NCBI RefSeq assembly: GCF_000970305.1
Contig: NZ_CP009517.1
Coordinates: forward strand, 1,612,001 to 1,676,000
Direction: 5' to 3'
Length of the DNA stretch: 64,000 nucleotides
DNA from: Methanosarcina barkeri 3
GTDB taxonomy: Archaea > Halobacteriota > Methanosarcinia > Methanosarcinales > Methanosarcinaceae
The notes below the pieces were generated by a model. The model saw nothing but the letters and a program-made list of their open reading frames with translations. It was not told where the DNA came from and searched no databases. The first letter of the stretch is position 1; each line of letters starts with the position of its first letter. Both the position numbers and the translations under genes were made by a program. Positions 38,431 to 48,630 of this stretch are shown here, in pieces.

Positions 38431-39321
38431 TTATCTGTCCAGGGTGTTCAAAGATTTTTGAAATGATTCGATGCGTTTACGGACAAGCATCGCATAGTCT
38501 TCTTCTGAGAGATTCAAATCATCTACTTTTGTTATTCCCCGAGATACAGAAACTAAAACACCGGAAGAATTTTGGCGGCGGAGGAAGCGAATATCTTCGG
38601 CCTTTCCACCTTGTGGCCCTATGCCTGGTGCCAGGATGACCGAATCAGGCATCAGGTTGCGAAGCCTTTTCCCATCTTCGGGGAAAGTTGCTCCAATAAC
38701 AGCGCCAACAGAACCCAGTCCTGTTTTCCCTTGCGTTTCTGCAGCCCAGTCCGCTACAAGCTTCGCAATGCGGTCAGAAACGCGAGTTCCGTCGACGATT
38801 TTGTCTTGCAACCATCCAGAGCCCGGATTTGATGTTTTGACGAGAACAAAAAGACCTTTACCATATTTACGCGCGCAGTCGATAAAAGGTTCCAATGTAT
38901 CTGGCCCCAGGAATGGATTAACGACCAAACAATCAACCTCAAGATTTGAAACGGAGCCAGCCTCCGCAGGGGTCAAATATGCACGGGCATATGCTGCTGC
39001 CGTGGTTCCAATGTCACCTCGTTTTGCGTCGAGAATAACCCCCATATTTCTTTTTTTGGCAAGAGCGATTCCCTGTGCCAGAACATCAATACCCTTTGAA
39101 CCGAAAGCTTCGAAAAAAGCAGACTGAAATTTGACAAAGCCAACTTGATCTGCCGCTACGTCAAGGAGAAATAAAACGTATTTTTCCAAAATTTCCGTTG
39201 CAGACCTATCGGCTTTTTTAAAAAAGAGCGGAATATCCTCGAGAACAGGATCAACACCCAGAACAAGCTCACCATATGATTTTGTTTGTTCCGTAACAAA
39301 ATCTCCCCAATGCATGCTCAT
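38431..39321 (-). CDS. pyrF: Orotidine 5'-phosphate decarboxylase, bacterial-like type 2
   Basis: About 297 residues from the ATG at 39321 (AAAGG 9 nt upstream; TTG at 39330 and ATG at 39327 are alternatives). It converts OMP to UMP, the last step of UMP synthesis. Active-site Lys/Asp array in LDAKRGDIGTTAAAYARAYL; substrate contacts in KFQSAFFEAFG and VLVKTSNPGSG; phosphate site in APGIGPQGG. Length and the AKRGDIG-x-T context match the 'type 2' PyrF of actinobacteria and other bacteria rather than the shorter archaeal enzyme. It lies between 160-bp direct repeats of mgtE DNA, pointing to acquisition by transfer and integration. GC content is higher than that of the flanking intergenic DNA. 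Confidence 0.9.
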   Translation of the reverse strand: MSMHWGDFVTEQTKSYGELVLGVDPVLEDIPLFFKKADRSATEILEKYVLFLLDVAADQVGFVKFQSAFFEAFGSKGIDVLAQGIALAKKRNMGVILDAKRGDIGTTAAAYARAYLTPAEAGSVSNLEVDCLVVNPFLGPDTLEPFIDCARKYGKGLFVLVKTSNPGSGWLQDKIVDGTRVSDRIAKLVADWAAETQGKTGLGSVGAVIGATFPEDGKRLRNLMPDSVILAPGIGPQGGKAEDIRFLRRQNSSGVLVSVSRGITKVDDLNLSEEDYAMLVRKRIESFQKSLNTLDR

Positions 39322-39375
39322 ATCCATCAACCTTTCTCTTTGAAGAATCCAGAGGCGTTTATTAACTACATCCTT

Positions 39376-39536
39376 ATAAGTTCAAAAGATAGCGCCTCAC
39401 GTACTATTGGACGAAACACTCGCGTATTCGCTCAGGTGTTTTTCAACATACTGGGACTCGAAAAGGTCTTCGTCCCTGTGAGACTCTGAGGGCATGCGCT
39501 TGTATTATACACTGATAATATTAAAATAATCGCCAA
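39376..39536. pseudogene. Direct repeat, right copy: fragment of the MgtE half-gene A start
   Basis: Duplicate of 38097-38256 containing the promoter and about the first 40 codons of the MgtE gene on the minus strand. One extra G (ATTGGACG instead of ATTGACG) shifts the frame, so the fragment is dead. Confidence 0.9.
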
Positions 39537-39707
39537 TTTTAGAAAACAGGTAAACATTGACTTTTATATTAAGGTTATGATTTGAAAAATCATTTTCGAT
39601 TAATTCTTAATTTCTTTAATCTAGGAAAACAAAAATAGAAAATATATTATAGAATATGCCTTCATATTCATATACCATTGAATAAATTTACATTAGAGGC
39701 GTTTAAT

Positions 39708-40838
39708 GTGGATTTTATCGACCAAGTAAAGTTTCTAGCTGCAAAGATTCCGAGTTTATCTGCAAATATAAAAACTGAAGAAGCAACGAAAAATGCCCTA
39801 GTGATGCCTCTTCTTAATATTCTTGGGTACAATGTCTTTGATCCTACAGAGGTAGTACCTGAATTTACAACCGATTACGGCACAAAGAAAGGTGAAAAGG
39901 TAGACTATGCTGTTTTTCAAGATGGAAAACCAGTTATACTGATCGAGTGTAAGAATATAGATGCCGATTTGGATACGGTTCATGCGTCTCAATTGTTTCG
40001 GTACTTTACCGTAAGTGAAGCAAAAATAGGAATTCTTACAAATGGGATTGTATATCGTTTTTTTACTGATATTGATGCTCCAAATAAAATGGATGAAAAA
40101 GCTTTCCTAGAAATTAATCTGTTAGATATCAAAGAACCTTTAATTAACGAATTAAAGAGATTTAAAAAGGAATCATTTAACGCTGATGATTTAGCATCTA
40201 TAGCTTGTGATTTGAAATATACTAAGGAAATAAAACTAATTCTTGCTAATGAAATTAATAATCCATCTGAAGAGTTTGTTAAATTTTTCGCTAAGAAAGT
40301 AAAGGATGGAGTTTTCACTCAGAGTGTAAAGGAGAAATTTACTAACATCACAAGAAATGCTCTCAATCAGTTCATCAACGATAGAATAAACGAAAGATTG
40401 AAATTTGCAATGACTAACACTGTTAACTCTACTCCAACAGATGATGATATCGAGAATCCTCCAAATGAATTTGAAAATACTATTCAAGACGAAATTGTGA
40501 CAACTGAAGATGAATTGCAAGGTTATTATATTGTAAAATCCATTCTTTGTGAAAATCTGGATATAAAAAGAGTTTATATTCGAGATAAGAAAAATTATTG
40601 TGGCATTTTGTTGGATGACAACAATAGAAAACCTATCTGTCGGCTCTATTTCAATTCCAAAAAGAAATACTTGGGTTTGTTTACCGATAATAAAAATGAA
40701 GAAAAAGTAGCAATTGAGGACTTAAATGACATCTATAACTATGCGGAAAAACTGAAGGTGACAGTCAACAACTATGACAATAAAAATACAGAAGGAGCGC
40801 TTCCTAAATATCAAATTGCAGGCGACCACTCACCCTAA
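39708..40838 (+). CDS. Stand-alone HsdR-N-like PD-(D/E)XK nuclease
   Basis: 376 residues from the GTG at 39708 (GAGG 8 nt upstream), matching the MDFID/MDFKE start of the family; TTG at 39678 has no ribosome site. The N-terminal half has the type I restriction R-subunit endonuclease pattern TEEATKNALVMPLLNILGYNVFDP, then G-E-K-V-D-Y-A-V-F and ILIECK, giving the Asp and Glu-x-Lys catalytic triad. No helicase motor or methyltransferase lies nearby. A C-terminal domain (about 285-360) may bind ligand or DNA. It could be an orphan restriction-like defence nuclease. AT-rich codon use suggests transfer. Confidence 0.82.
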   Translation: MDFIDQVKFLAAKIPSLSANIKTEEATKNALVMPLLNILGYNVFDPTEVVPEFTTDYGTKKGEKVDYAVFQDGKPVILIECKNIDADLDTVHASQLFRYFTVSEAKIGILTNGIVYRFFTDIDAPNKMDEKAFLEINLLDIKEPLINELKRFKKESFNADDLASIACDLKYTKEIKLILANEINNPSEEFVKFFAKKVKDGVFTQSVKEKFTNITRNALNQFINDRINERLKFAMTNTVNSTPTDDDIENPPNEFENTIQDEIVTTEDELQGYYIVKSILCENLDIKRVYIRDKKNYCGILLDDNNRKPICRLYFNSKKKYLGLFTDNKNEEKVAIEDLNDIYNYAEKLKVTVNNYDNKNTEGALPKYQIAGDHSP

Positions 40839-40848
40839 GCTGGCTGTC

Positions 40849-40867
40849 CAACAATTACTTTAAGTAA
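40849..40867. terminator. Palindrome after the nuclease gene
   Basis: AATTACTTTAAGTAATT, near-perfect palindrome about 12 bp beyond the stop; a weak terminator candidate. Confidence 0.35.
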
Positions 40868-41094
40868 TTATTAAATTCCTTCTTTTTAGAGAGAAAGGTT
40901 TTATATGCCGTATATTTCGCATGTTTTTGTTCTGAAATTGAATTTTCGGATATACTCTTAAGAGGTATTCATGACCTCTTGTGCTTTCAATATAATAAAC
41001 TAAAAGAGTAGAGGACCAAAATAAGTTATACCGCTTTTTCGGTTTTCGGAAAAAAGATAAATAACTTGCAGCCGTTACGGATATAGGTATCAAT

Positions 41095-41325
41095 ATGGTA
41101 ATAGGAGTCACAATGATAAACGTGCTGCCAGGTTATGAAAAGGCAGCATATCGAGAATTGAAAAACATCGAGGGGATTAAGGATGTTTACCATGTTTTTG
41201 GGGAGTATGACTTTGTAATAATAATAGACGTTGAAGACCTTAATATCCTGAACGATGTGGTAGATAGAATAAGGGAAAGCGAAACCGTAACAGCTACCAA
41301 GACAATCGTTGGAGCAGAACTTTAA
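41095..41325 (+). CDS. Stand-alone Lrp/AsnC ligand-binding (RAM) domain protein
   Basis: 76 residues: VIGVTMINVLPGYEKAAYRELKNIEGIKDVYHVFGEYDFVIIIDVEDL (start), the beta-alpha-beta-beta-alpha-beta fold of the Lrp effector domain, ending VTATKTIVGAEL. No helix-turn-helix is present. Such proteins are ring-forming amino-acid sensors that can modulate full-length Lrp partners; the partner is not in this window. No clear ribosome site upstream of the ATG. Confidence 0.85.
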   Translation: MVIGVTMINVLPGYEKAAYRELKNIEGIKDVYHVFGEYDFVIIIDVEDLNILNDVVDRIRESETVTATKTIVGAEL

Positions 41326-41755
41326 GTTATCAGGATTCAAAACCAGCACAAACTTGTCAGGATAAAACAGACGGAATGACAAAACTGAAGCAACATATTT
41401 TTTATTAGATCCTGGATTTCTACCTTAACCTTTTATTAAGACCTAAACTGTCTTGAGTTCTTTTTTTAAAGTATTTTTTAAAACCTAAAACCCACTTGAA
41501 ACAATCAGTAATGCAGAAAAAATAACAGTGCCTTGATACCTTAGAATTACTTCTTACATTTTATGAAATGTCTTAAGTATATCAGATCCATTAATACACA
41601 TCATCAATAATGCAATATTAGGACGAAATTTATATAAGTTTGCCTTTTTATGTTTTGAATTATTTTCTCTCGCTCTTTAAATCTAAAATGTATGTAATTC
41701 TTAATTAACTTGAAGTAAGATGATTACAAAAACTTAATTTAAAATGTGATGTTTT
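41326..41755. other. AT-rich intergenic region
   Basis: Only a good TATA box (TTTATATAAG, about 41629) is seen, probably for the downstream membrane protein. No gene. Confidence 0.5.
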
Positions 41756-42166
41756 GTGAAAGTACAAAAACTCAAACCTGAAGAGATTTTTGGATTAGTG
41801 TTAGGCGGCGTACTTAGTTTGATTATGTCTAGGTTGTCTTTTAAGACGAGCGATGTATTACATTTTTCCAACCAAATAGTTGTTTGGGTTAATATAGGTC
41901 TTATCGTTTTCTTCATAATACTGGGGCATTATATAGTCTCAAGGAAAGTAATTGACGAAAAAAAGAGGACTGAAGACATAATAGGGCTTAAAAGTAATCT
42001 ACTGGGTTTTTTTCTATGGCTTATTGTAATAATAATTGCAACTTTGTTGAACATAGAAATTAATAAGACTACGATTACAACGGGAGGTTACGTTATAATA
42101 CTTTTGATCTATCTTTACATGGAAAAGAGAGAGGTTAAAACACAGAACATTATGCAGATAAATTAA
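41756..42166 (+). CDS. Small four-helix membrane protein, unknown
   Basis: 136 residues, GTG start without a strong ribosome site. Four hydrophobic segments (about 10-25, 40-62, 80-98, 105-122), separated by a charged cytoplasmic loop (VSRKVIDEKKRTEDIIGLK). No family recognised. Transcript likely starts at the TATA box near 41629. Confidence 0.65.
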   Translation: MKVQKLKPEEIFGLVLGGVLSLIMSRLSFKTSDVLHFSNQIVVWVNIGLIVFFIILGHYIVSRKVIDEKKRTEDIIGLKSNLLGFFLWLIVIIIATLLNIEINKTTITTGGYVIILLIYLYMEKREVKTQNIMQIN

Positions 42167-42635
42167 TGAGAGCTATGTAGCCAATAGGATAATGGTGCAT
42201 AATTGCATATCTGCCCTCATTTCTGCTCCTATAACAATAAAATATAATAAATTAATGCTCTTTAAGTAATGCTTTTTAAGTCAATGCTTATTTAAGTCAA
42301 TGCTCTTTGAGAATCGTGTTTTACAAAACAGATGAATCAAAACTTTGAACTTCTTGATACTAAAATAGTTAGCATTAGATAACATTAAACGCTAAAATCG
42401 TAAAATACTGAAAAAGTAAAATACTAAAATCGCAAACGTTAGAAAAGTAAAAATACAGAAATAGTAAAGCATTAGAATAGCAAAATGCTAAAACAGTAAG
42501 CATAACAATTGGATTAACAACTGGATTAAAAATTGCATTACTTTTAAGGCAGAAATTCCTGCTTTAGATATAGTGTAAAAGAATATTTAAAGCAGTATAA
42601 CCGTACATTGATTTTTCAACCTGAGGTAAATTTTC
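42167..42635. other. Intergenic region upstream of topoisomerase VI
   Basis: Degenerate repeats (TAAGTCAATGCTYTTT at about 42260-42310 and AAAATACTAAAATCG types at about 42390-42500). No gene. Confidence 0.5.
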
Positions 42636-44501
42636 ATGGAAATCCCTATTGCAGAAGAACTTGCCAAAAATCAAAAGTCAATAAGCGTTGCAGAATTTTT
42701 TGAAAAAAACAGGCAGATATTGGGTTTTGACTCGGCTCCTCGAAGCCTCATAACAACTGTAAAAGAAGCTGTTGATAATGCTCTTGATGCCTGTGAAGAA
42801 GCAGGAATTCTGCCTGATATCCTTGTCCAGATTGAAAGAACGGGACAGGACTATGTAACTGTTATTATAGAAGATAACGGGCCAGGAATTATAAAAGAGC
42901 AAATTCCTAAGGTTTTTGCAAAACTTCTTTATGGTTCCAGGTTCCATGCCCTCAAGCAAAGCAGGGGACAGCAGGGAATAGGGATTTCCGCAGCCGTGCT
43001 ATATTCCCAGATGACTGCGGGCAGGCAGACGAAGATTCTCTCCAAAACCGGCACCGGTCAACCTGCTCATTATTACGAGCTTATGATCAATACCGGCACG
43101 AATGAGCCTGATATCCTTAAAGACGAGATTAGGGAATGGTTCCGTCCGCACGGGACTCAGATCGAGCTGGAAATGAAGGCTTCATACGTAAAAGGGAGAA
43201 GGCAGTCAATTTACGAGTATCTCAAAGCTACTGCAATTGTGAATCCCCATGCAAGAATTACCCTTGTAGATCCTGACGGCAATGAGGAGGTTTTTGAAAG
43301 AGCTACGGATAAAATGCCAAAGCCAGCCGAAGAAATCCTGCCTCATCCTGAGGGTATAGAACTTGGTACTCTGATGAAAATGCTCCATTACACTGAGCGC
43401 CAGAAACTTGCTCCATTCCTCCGCTATTCTTTTTGTAAAATAGGCCTGTTAACTGCCGAGGAAATCTGCAAAGCTTCAGGGCTTGACCCTGAAATTGATC
43501 CTCATGCTCTTGGCCGCCATGAGGCAAGAAAACTGATTGAGGCTTTTGAGAAAGTAAAGATCATGGCTCCTCCTACGGACTGCCTTTCACCGATAGGAGA
43601 AGAGCTGATTTACAGGGGACTTGAAAAAGAAACGAGCGTGGATTTTATTGCCACAAGCACCCGAAAACCCGCAGTATATTCCGGAAATCCTTTTGTAGTG
43701 GAAGTGGGGCTCGCTTACGGAGGAAACCTTCCGAAAGAAGAAAAGATCAGTATAATGCGTTTTGCTAACCGTGTGCCTTTGCTTTACCAGCAGGGAGGCT
43801 GTGTGACCACGCATGCCGTAGAGGACATTAAATGGAAACAATACGGTTTAAACCAGCCAGGAGGTGGAGTTCCTGTAGGGCCGGCCATTCTCCTTATTCA
43901 CGTTGCTTCCATCAACGTACCTTTCACTTCGGAATCAAAAGATGCTATTGCTGATATTCCTGTAATCAAGGAAGAAATTGACCTCGCGATCAAAGATGTT
44001 GCAAGAAAGCTCAAGCACTACTTAAGCAAACAGAGCAATCTCAAGAAGCGAAGAGAAAAAGAGATTATCATTACAAAAGTACTCCCTAAAATGGCTGTAA
44101 AAGTTGCGACTATTCTGGAAAAAGATGTTCCTGACATTAATCCTGTTGTTGCAAAGATTATGGGAAATCTGCTTGTACACAGAAAAGTTAAGAGGAATGA
44201 GGATGGGACTGCAGACGTTGTAATAAAAGTCAAGAACTTTGGAACCTCTGCATATGCTTTCAGGGTCCATGAGATGCTGCCCTGGACGATCCTCGGAGCA
44301 AAGCCAGAACCAAAGGTTGTGACTATGGGCAATGATTATGACTATGTATGGGATATCTCAGCAACAGTTGGGTCTTCAAAAGTGCTCAGTTACAGGATAG
44401 AATCCGCAACCGACAGAGAACTTGGAAAGTTTCCTGACCTTGTTGTGGAAGGGCTTGAAGAAGAACTTGTAACCGGGGCAAAAGCCTTTAAGGGGGCATA
44501 A
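42636..44501 (+). CDS. top6B: DNA topoisomerase VI subunit B
   Basis: 621 residues. GHKL ATPase: N box [14 protein letters not shown] (about 44-57), EDNGPGI (G1), [20 protein letters not shown] (G2, about 101-120), a switch Lys in the transducer domain (about 425, [13 protein letters not shown] region) and a C-terminal Ig-like domain (about 510-621) seen in methanogen Top6B. With Top6A it forms the A2B2 type IIB topoisomerase that relaxes and decatenates DNA. Stop and the next start are separated by a single base, so the two are coupled. Confidence 0.97.
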   Translation: MEIPIAEELAKNQKSISVAEFFEKNRQILGFDSAPRSLITTVKEAVDNALDACEEAGILPDILVQIERTGQDYVTVIIEDNGPGIIKEQIPKVFAKLLYGSRFHALKQSRGQQGIGISAAVLYSQMTAGRQTKILSKTGTGQPAHYYELMINTGTNEPDILKDEIREWFRPHGTQIELEMKASYVKGRRQSIYEYLKATAIVNPHARITLVDPDGNEEVFERATDKMPKPAEEILPHPEGIELGTLMKMLHYTERQKLAPFLRYSFCKIGLLTAEEICKASGLDPEIDPHALGRHEARKLIEAFEKVKIMAPPTDCLSPIGEELIYRGLEKETSVDFIATSTRKPAVYSGNPFVVEVGLAYGGNLPKEEKISIMRFANRVPLLYQQGGCVTTHAVEDIKWKQYGLNQPGGGVPVGPAILLIHVASINVPFTSESKDAIADIPVIKEEIDLAIKDVARKLKHYLSKQSNLKKRREKEIIITKVLPKMAVKVATILEKDVPDINPVVAKIMGNLLVHRKVKRNEDGTADVVIKVKNFGTSAYAFRVHEMLPWTILGAKPEPKVVTMGNDYDYVWDISATVGSSKVLSYRIESATDRELGKFPDLVVEGLEEELVTGAKAFKGA

Positions 44502-44502
44502 A

Positions 44503-45612
44503 ATGGCCAGAGAAACAAATAGCAAAACAATCCAGGGAGATGCTCTTGCAAAGGAAAAGCTGCTTGAGCTTGCAGAGAAGATTTACAACCAGTTCGAAAA
44601 TGAGGTTGTTCCAAGTGTAAGTCTTCCAAGCCGGACAAAGGCAAACATAGAATATTCCGATGAGAGCGATGTCTGGGTCTACGGGGACAGAGAAAGCGAA
44701 AGGAGCGCAAAAACCGTAAAAGGGGCATTTCAGCTCCTTAAGACTACTTACGCGACAGACTTCCTTATAAATGAGCATCTGGCCCATAACCGCGGCTCAA
44801 CGCTTCGAGAACTTTACTATATCTCGGAAGGTTGGGAAGCTGCAAAATTCAAAGAACAGGCTGAAAGCGACCGCCTGATAGAAGACCTTGAACTTCTTAC
44901 AGCCCTTCAGAGAGAGTATTTCCATATGCGCCCTGAAGAAGACGGAGCTACCATGTTCGGTCCTCTTGAAATTACAGAGCAGACAAAGCGCGGGGAAAGA
45001 AACATACACTGCCAGAAGGACGTCGGGGAAGGAGGATACCAGATCCCCTTCAATGTTGAAAATATCGAATTCAAAACCCACGATGCAAGCATGATTATTG
45101 CCATAGAAACCGGTGGTATGTACGCACGTTTGATGGAAAACGGATTTGATGAAGCCTACAATGCAATCCTTGTTCACCTGAAAGGCCAGCCTGCCCGATC
45201 AACCCGAAGGATTATCAAACGTATGAACGAGGAATTAGGTATTCCCGTAGCCGTTTTTACGGACGGCGACCCGTGGTCTTACAGGATCTACGCCTCGGTT
45301 GCTTACGGAGCTATAAAAAGTGCTCATCTCTCGGAATTTATGGCAACCCCAGCAGCTAAATTCCTTGGCCTCCAGCCCTCGGATATAGTCGAATACGAAC
45401 TCTCGACCGACAAGCTTACAGAACAGGACATAAACGCACTGCGAAGCGAACTTTCCGACCCGCGTTTCGAATCCGACTACTGGAAAGAACAAATCCAGCT
45501 CCAGCTTGATATAGGGAAAAAGGCCGAACAGCAGGCTTTTGCAGGCAAAGGCCTCGATTTCGTAACCGAGGTATACCTGCCCAACAGACTCAAAGAAATG
45601 GGTATGCTGTAA
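44503..45612 (+). CDS. top6A: DNA topoisomerase VI subunit A (Spo11-like)
   Basis: 369 residues. Winged-helix/CAP domain with catalytic Tyr in TLRELYYIS (Tyr105/106) and Toprim domain with Glu in [11 protein letters not shown] and Asp-x-Asp in [14 protein letters not shown]. It cleaves both strands through phosphotyrosine links with 2-nt overhangs. Start is coupled to top6B. Confidence 0.97.
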   Translation: MARETNSKTIQGDALAKEKLLELAEKIYNQFENEVVPSVSLPSRTKANIEYSDESDVWVYGDRESERSAKTVKGAFQLLKTTYATDFLINEHLAHNRGSTLRELYYISEGWEAAKFKEQAESDRLIEDLELLTALQREYFHMRPEEDGATMFGPLEITEQTKRGERNIHCQKDVGEGGYQIPFNVENIEFKTHDASMIIAIETGGMYARLMENGFDEAYNAILVHLKGQPARSTRRIIKRMNEELGIPVAVFTDGDPWSYRIYASVAYGAIKSAHLSEFMATPAAKFLGLQPSDIVEYELSTDKLTEQDINALRSELSDPRFESDYWKEQIQLQLDIGKKAEQQAFAGKGLDFVTEVYLPNRLKEMGML

Positions 45613-45782
45613 CACCCGAGTCCCGTCCCCCGAGTTCCGTCCCCCGAGTCCCGTCTCGGGAGGACGGGGCCGTTTCGCTCACTTAGTTCGCTCAAGCGGA
45701 TTAATTTATGAGCAAAGAAGTTTCACTTTCCGAGTTCCGGCTCGGAAGGACGGGGCCGTTTCGCTCACTTAGTTCGCTCAAG
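45613..45782. repeat. GC-rich repeats and hairpins after top6A
   Basis: Three CCCGAGTYCCGTCC units at 45615-45655, and a 36-bp exact direct repeat (45661-45696 and 45747-45782, beginning AGGACGGGGCCGTTTCGCTC). CCGAG/CTCGG hairpins precede each copy. The GC content contrasts sharply with the surroundings. Confidence 0.9.
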
Positions 45783-45961
45783 AAGGCTGAATTAGGGAGT
45801 AAGAAAAACTACATTTTCAACGAACTAAGGACATTTTGATTTACCCGAATTTTGTTTTGGTTCATGCATCGTGGTTACAACTTTCTGTAATAAGGTTTAA
45901 GCGAAAACCCCAAGAAACGTTTAAGTTTGAGTACCTTATCCCCAAACCCTATTGGCGTGAT

Positions 45962-46000
45962 AAACCGGCGCAACGGTTTTGATCAACCGGCGCAACGGTT
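45962..46000. promoter_or_regulatory. Pair of palindromes upstream of gyrB
   Basis: AAACCG-GCGCAA-CGGTTT at 45962-45979 and AACCG-GCGCAA-CGGTT at 45985-46000. The two are 23 bp apart centre to centre, about two helical turns. They could be protein-binding sites; no regulator is identified. Confidence 0.45.
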
Positions 46001-46711
46001 TCAGCACAAATATTTTCAAAAAAGGCTTGAGCGATAATTGTGCAATGAAGTTTTTCCCATAGCAATGGTTCTGTTCAATGCTTGCTGGTTAAGTTTATAT
46101 AGAAAACGTTATAAATTAATATATAGAGATGTTGTTTTTTAAAAACTGTAAGGAAACCCTATTGGAGATGATATACCAGGGCATCCAGAAAGTACATCAT
46201 GATAACCAGAAGGCATTATAAACTGCTATTTTTATTCGGGAATTGCTTTTGAGGTTTGAAAAGATATCCTGGAACTGTATATGTAAAAATCTGCTGATAA
46301 GCAGTATAAATGCCGCGACTCCTGTTTTGATTCCTTGTGAAACACGAATTTTGCGAGCAAAACAGCAAATATTAATTTAAACTAAAGACGTATTAAAAAA
46401 TTAGTCTGAAAAGCGCATATTTGGATGCAAAATTATGCTAAAAATTACCTGTTTTGAGAGGGTTGGTACTGAAAAATCTTGTGCAATTTTCAGGGAATCT
46501 AAAGGCTTAAAATGTATGAGCGCATATTGAATTTGGTTCGTGGAAGAAAAGATAAAATTAATATATAAAAAGCAGTTAATAAAAACTGCAGGCTTATAGG
46601 ATTGATACGAATTCTAAGATCTATTTTGATAAAAGTTTTCCCGCGAATTTTTTAAAAAAAATGTAATGTTACGTAACTTAGATAACTTTACTAGATTTTT
46701 ATGGAGAATAA

Positions 46712-48619
<1,908 letters not shown>

Positions 48620-48630
48620 GGTGGCTAAAA

